64,000 bases of DNA, from contig OZ234497.1 of NCBI GenBank assembly GCA_965153455.1, positions 13,812,302 through 13,876,301 on the forward strand, written 5' to 3'. Below, in pieces: positions 61,121 to 64,000 of this stretch; within the stretch, counting starts at the first letter, position 1; every line of letters begins with the position of its first letter. Below the pieces are notes generated by a model that made no database searches, was not told the DNA's origin, and worked only from the letters and a program-made list of their open reading frames with translations. This stretch comes from Sphagnum compactum. Its lineage: Eukaryota; Bryophyta; Sphagnopsida; Sphagnales. The translations under genes were made by a program, and so were the position numbers.

Positions 61121-64000
61121 ATTTGTCTACATCACCAATTGCAAAAACAATTATGTTTTCATCCATCAATGGATGCCCTAATAAATGGATGACAAATTTG
61201 TATTTTTTGCACTTAATTACAAATTATGAAGAACCTTATAATTTTAAATCTTTCAAAATGGTCCATTTGGGTGAAAGCATGTTAAAATATACCAAAAAAG
61301 TAATCCTCACATGTAAAAATAATAAAACTTTGTGACAAATCAATTAAAAAATAGGTGATGCCTTATGAAATTGTCTTTTTGAACTACATGAGGGTATCAA
61401 ATGTGATGTTGAAGTTTTTGAAATTTTCAAAAGTTGCATCAACCTTTTAAAACCTGCTTTCAATCTACACAATTTGCCAATTGGTCACATTATAAGAAAT
61501 TTGATTAGAAATAGGTCAGAAAAAATTAATTTGGAAATTTCACACATATGTTGCATTTTGAAAGGGTTTGGGCCATGATTTAATGAATTAAAGACATGCA
61601 ATGCACTTTAGTAGCACATCAAATAATATGTTTTGGATACCAAACCTAAGTTTATGAAAAATTTATTTTTGAGAAACTTCACATTGTCATAATCCAAAAA
61701 TTCAAATTCCAAAAATTGTGTATCAAGGTGCATCGTGGCTCAAACATTAGTAACACATCATTTGAATTGTTTGATTTAGAAAATGTGTAATATTAGTCAA
61801 AGTAATAAATTGCAATAAATAAACAAATTAACAAGAATAATAACATACAGTAAGAATGACCATATATGGTTTATTTAATATGATAAATACCTCCCAAACT
61901 TTATGGCATGACTAAAATGTTTAAAATACAAAAAATTCCAAATCTACTTTTACTTGTTGGTAAGGATGACCAATTGGCATACTTTACCATGTTTACACCC
62001 ATTTCTACCATTAATTGCCACGGGTCCTCAAAAAAATTCACAAACCCTACTACACATTTAATGATTAGTTCATTGAAAAAATTAAAGGAAAACAATTAAA
62101 CCACTAACTCTAACAATTTCATTTGCTAACTCCTTTTTTTACATTTAAGTACATGCACATTTGCAACTAGGACTTTTATTCACAAATCAAGTTGAAAAGA
62201 TGTCACATGGTGTCCAATCAACTATGAATCACTTTCCAAGTTGCAAAAACAACTACATGTTCATTTATTTTGGAATGCCACTAAAAATGAATGATATAAA
62301 TGTATTTTTCATCCTCATTTTCATTTAAATTGACATTAATCACAAGTCTAAATCACACATGCAACTACAAATCATTTTGTATTCATTTATACAACTAAAA
62401 ATCATTTTTACCAAGTGTCTCGCAAAGGATAGTCGGCAATCACATTTATAGTCACAAAAATGGTTGATTTGGACACAAGTTGCAAATGCATGGGTTGAAA
62501 TGGACATGATTCCTTGTAATGTATAAGTGCATCAAAAAATTTCAACCTTAACAATGTACCATTTTAAAACATGTAAAATTAAATAGTGCATTACACATTT
62601 TTTATGATCATGTTTTTTTATGACAATGTTTACATTATTGTACAATTCAATGAATTATTCGTTAGAGAACCTTGTTTGTTGTGAGATGTGACTCAATGGG
62701 TTGAAGATGTAAATGTCATTGCAATTTTGATTTGGTGTGTGAAGGGCATTCTTGTGTTTCTTTTGACATTTGATGCCTAGTTATTTATTTTGAAAGGGTA
62801 ATTTGATGAGTAAAAAAAGTTTCTTGTGGGAAGAATGACGAGATTTATTACAAAAAGGTCGATCAATATAAGAGATTTAAGGTAATTTTTATTTAAACAA
62901 AAATAGATTAGTTTCTTAACATAGATTAATTTTTAAAATTGTGTTCTTGAGTTTTTTTTAATTGTTATTTATGTGTTAAATATGCTTTTTTTTATTACTT
63001 TTATATTATTAGCCTAGTATAGTAGTATACATTTTTTTTCATCAATTTACATCCTTGAATTCTCCACATTGGTGGTGTGAAACATAGCTCAATTAATTTT
63101 TACTTTAAATGTGTGTATAATTTGCATATATGCATTTTGAAAGCTCACATGACAATCCTCCTCATTTCACTAGTTTTCTTGTATTAAAAGACATTATGTT
63201 AAATTTATAGTTTAATTAATTACAACAAAATTAATTGTAAGTGGTACACTCTTTGGTATACAATGTGCTATGTGTTTAGTGATGTGTATATACATGACAA
63301 CATAAGTATTAATTTGGGTGTAAGTGATTTATATTGCCTATATATGACTAATGATTACAAGGGGGCATGTCATTGAAAGATCTTTATTTGGAGGAGAGTC
63401 TTTTTCAAAGGTGCAAAAGTTCATTTCATGAAAGGATGAGATGGGCATGTTTTTGCAAGAGGTTGGGTACCTTTCCATATCAGATTCGGGGCTTTTAAGG
63501 AGTCCACAATACCGCAAGGTTTTTCATTGGACAAGGTTGGTAGGGGGGGGAATCATGCACGAGTCCATGTATTTCTAGATTACTATACTTTGGTAAATAA
63601 TCCCTTCTTACATCTTATGGAACATTTCAACACATTCAACATGTTCTAACGTGAGATTGTCAATTCCCAATTAATATTGACACCTATGCCACTGCTTTGA
63701 ACAATTTTTTGAAGAGGTTTTTTCAGATTTTGTTGTGAAAGATGTTTAACAACACATGGAGATATGAATGAGTCTACTATTCTTGACGTGGAATATCTCT
63801 TGTGCATGGTGGTTTTGGTGCATTAGGTTCAATAGTTTTCTAGCATATGTGAAAATTTCACCTTATAATGTGTTAGTTGATTCTTAACATGCACCTTGTA
63901 TCGACGCTAGCAAAGACTACATTGGGAGAGGAAATGTTCTCAACCAATTGATATCAGTGCACAGACTTGGTTCTTTGTAGGACCTTTTGTTGAGTCTTAT
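61121..64000. other. AT-rich spacer to the window edge
   Basis: Only short ORFs with no recognisable features. A G-run at about 63542-63550 is the only local composition change. No gene supported. Confidence 0.45.

Overview
The window looks like nuclear DNA of a land plant. It has intron-split genes, a trichome-birefringence-like (PMR5/TBL) wall acetyltransferase, an RMR-type PA-TM-RING gene, an mTERF gene and a trihelix-type relic. It is probably not a flowering plant: the longest gene (14.7-26.0 kb) reads as a FAM184 homologue, a coiled-coil family I associate with ciliated or flagellated organisms. That points to a lineage with swimming sperm. A fern or lycophyte fits the moderately long introns and the large AT-rich, repeat-filled spacers, but the sequence alone does not fix the species.

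Layout. 1-844 (minus): 5' end of an RMR-type receptor gene that runs off the left edge. 1.8-2.15 kb: compound tandem repeats. 2.15-2.78 kb (plus): a frameshifted trihelix/Myb-SANT-like relic. 2.9-9.4 kb: intergenic, with a dispersed repeat, a degenerate minisatellite, a 57-bp tandem array, a 131-bp duplication and a telo-box shortly before the next gene. 9.44-13.17 kb (plus): a seven-exon mTERF gene whose phases close exactly into 610 codons. 14.72-26.01 kb (plus): the FAM184-like gene, about 33 short exons including a 16-nt microexon. 26-33.8 kb: AT-rich spacer with two tandem arrays. 33.8-40.56 kb (plus): a large multi-exon gene of unrecognised family with a Pro-rich segment, a Lys/Gly/Ala-rich linker and a conserved-looking C-terminus. 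40.6-54.5 kb: repeat-rich spacer with two MITE-like inverted-repeat elements, tandem arrays and a telomere-like array. 54.49-57.28 kb (plus): a four-exon TBL gene (711 aa) with a GC-AG intron. 57.3-64 kb: very AT-rich sequence with no gene that I can support.

The genes do not form a functional cluster. They act in different compartments: endomembrane sorting or ubiquitination (RMR), organelle gene expression (mTERF), probably basal body or cilium (FAM184-like), unknown, and Golgi wall acetylation (TBL). All complete genes are on the plus strand; only the left-edge RMR gene is on the minus strand. No tRNA, rRNA, CRISPR array or intact autonomous transposon was recognised.
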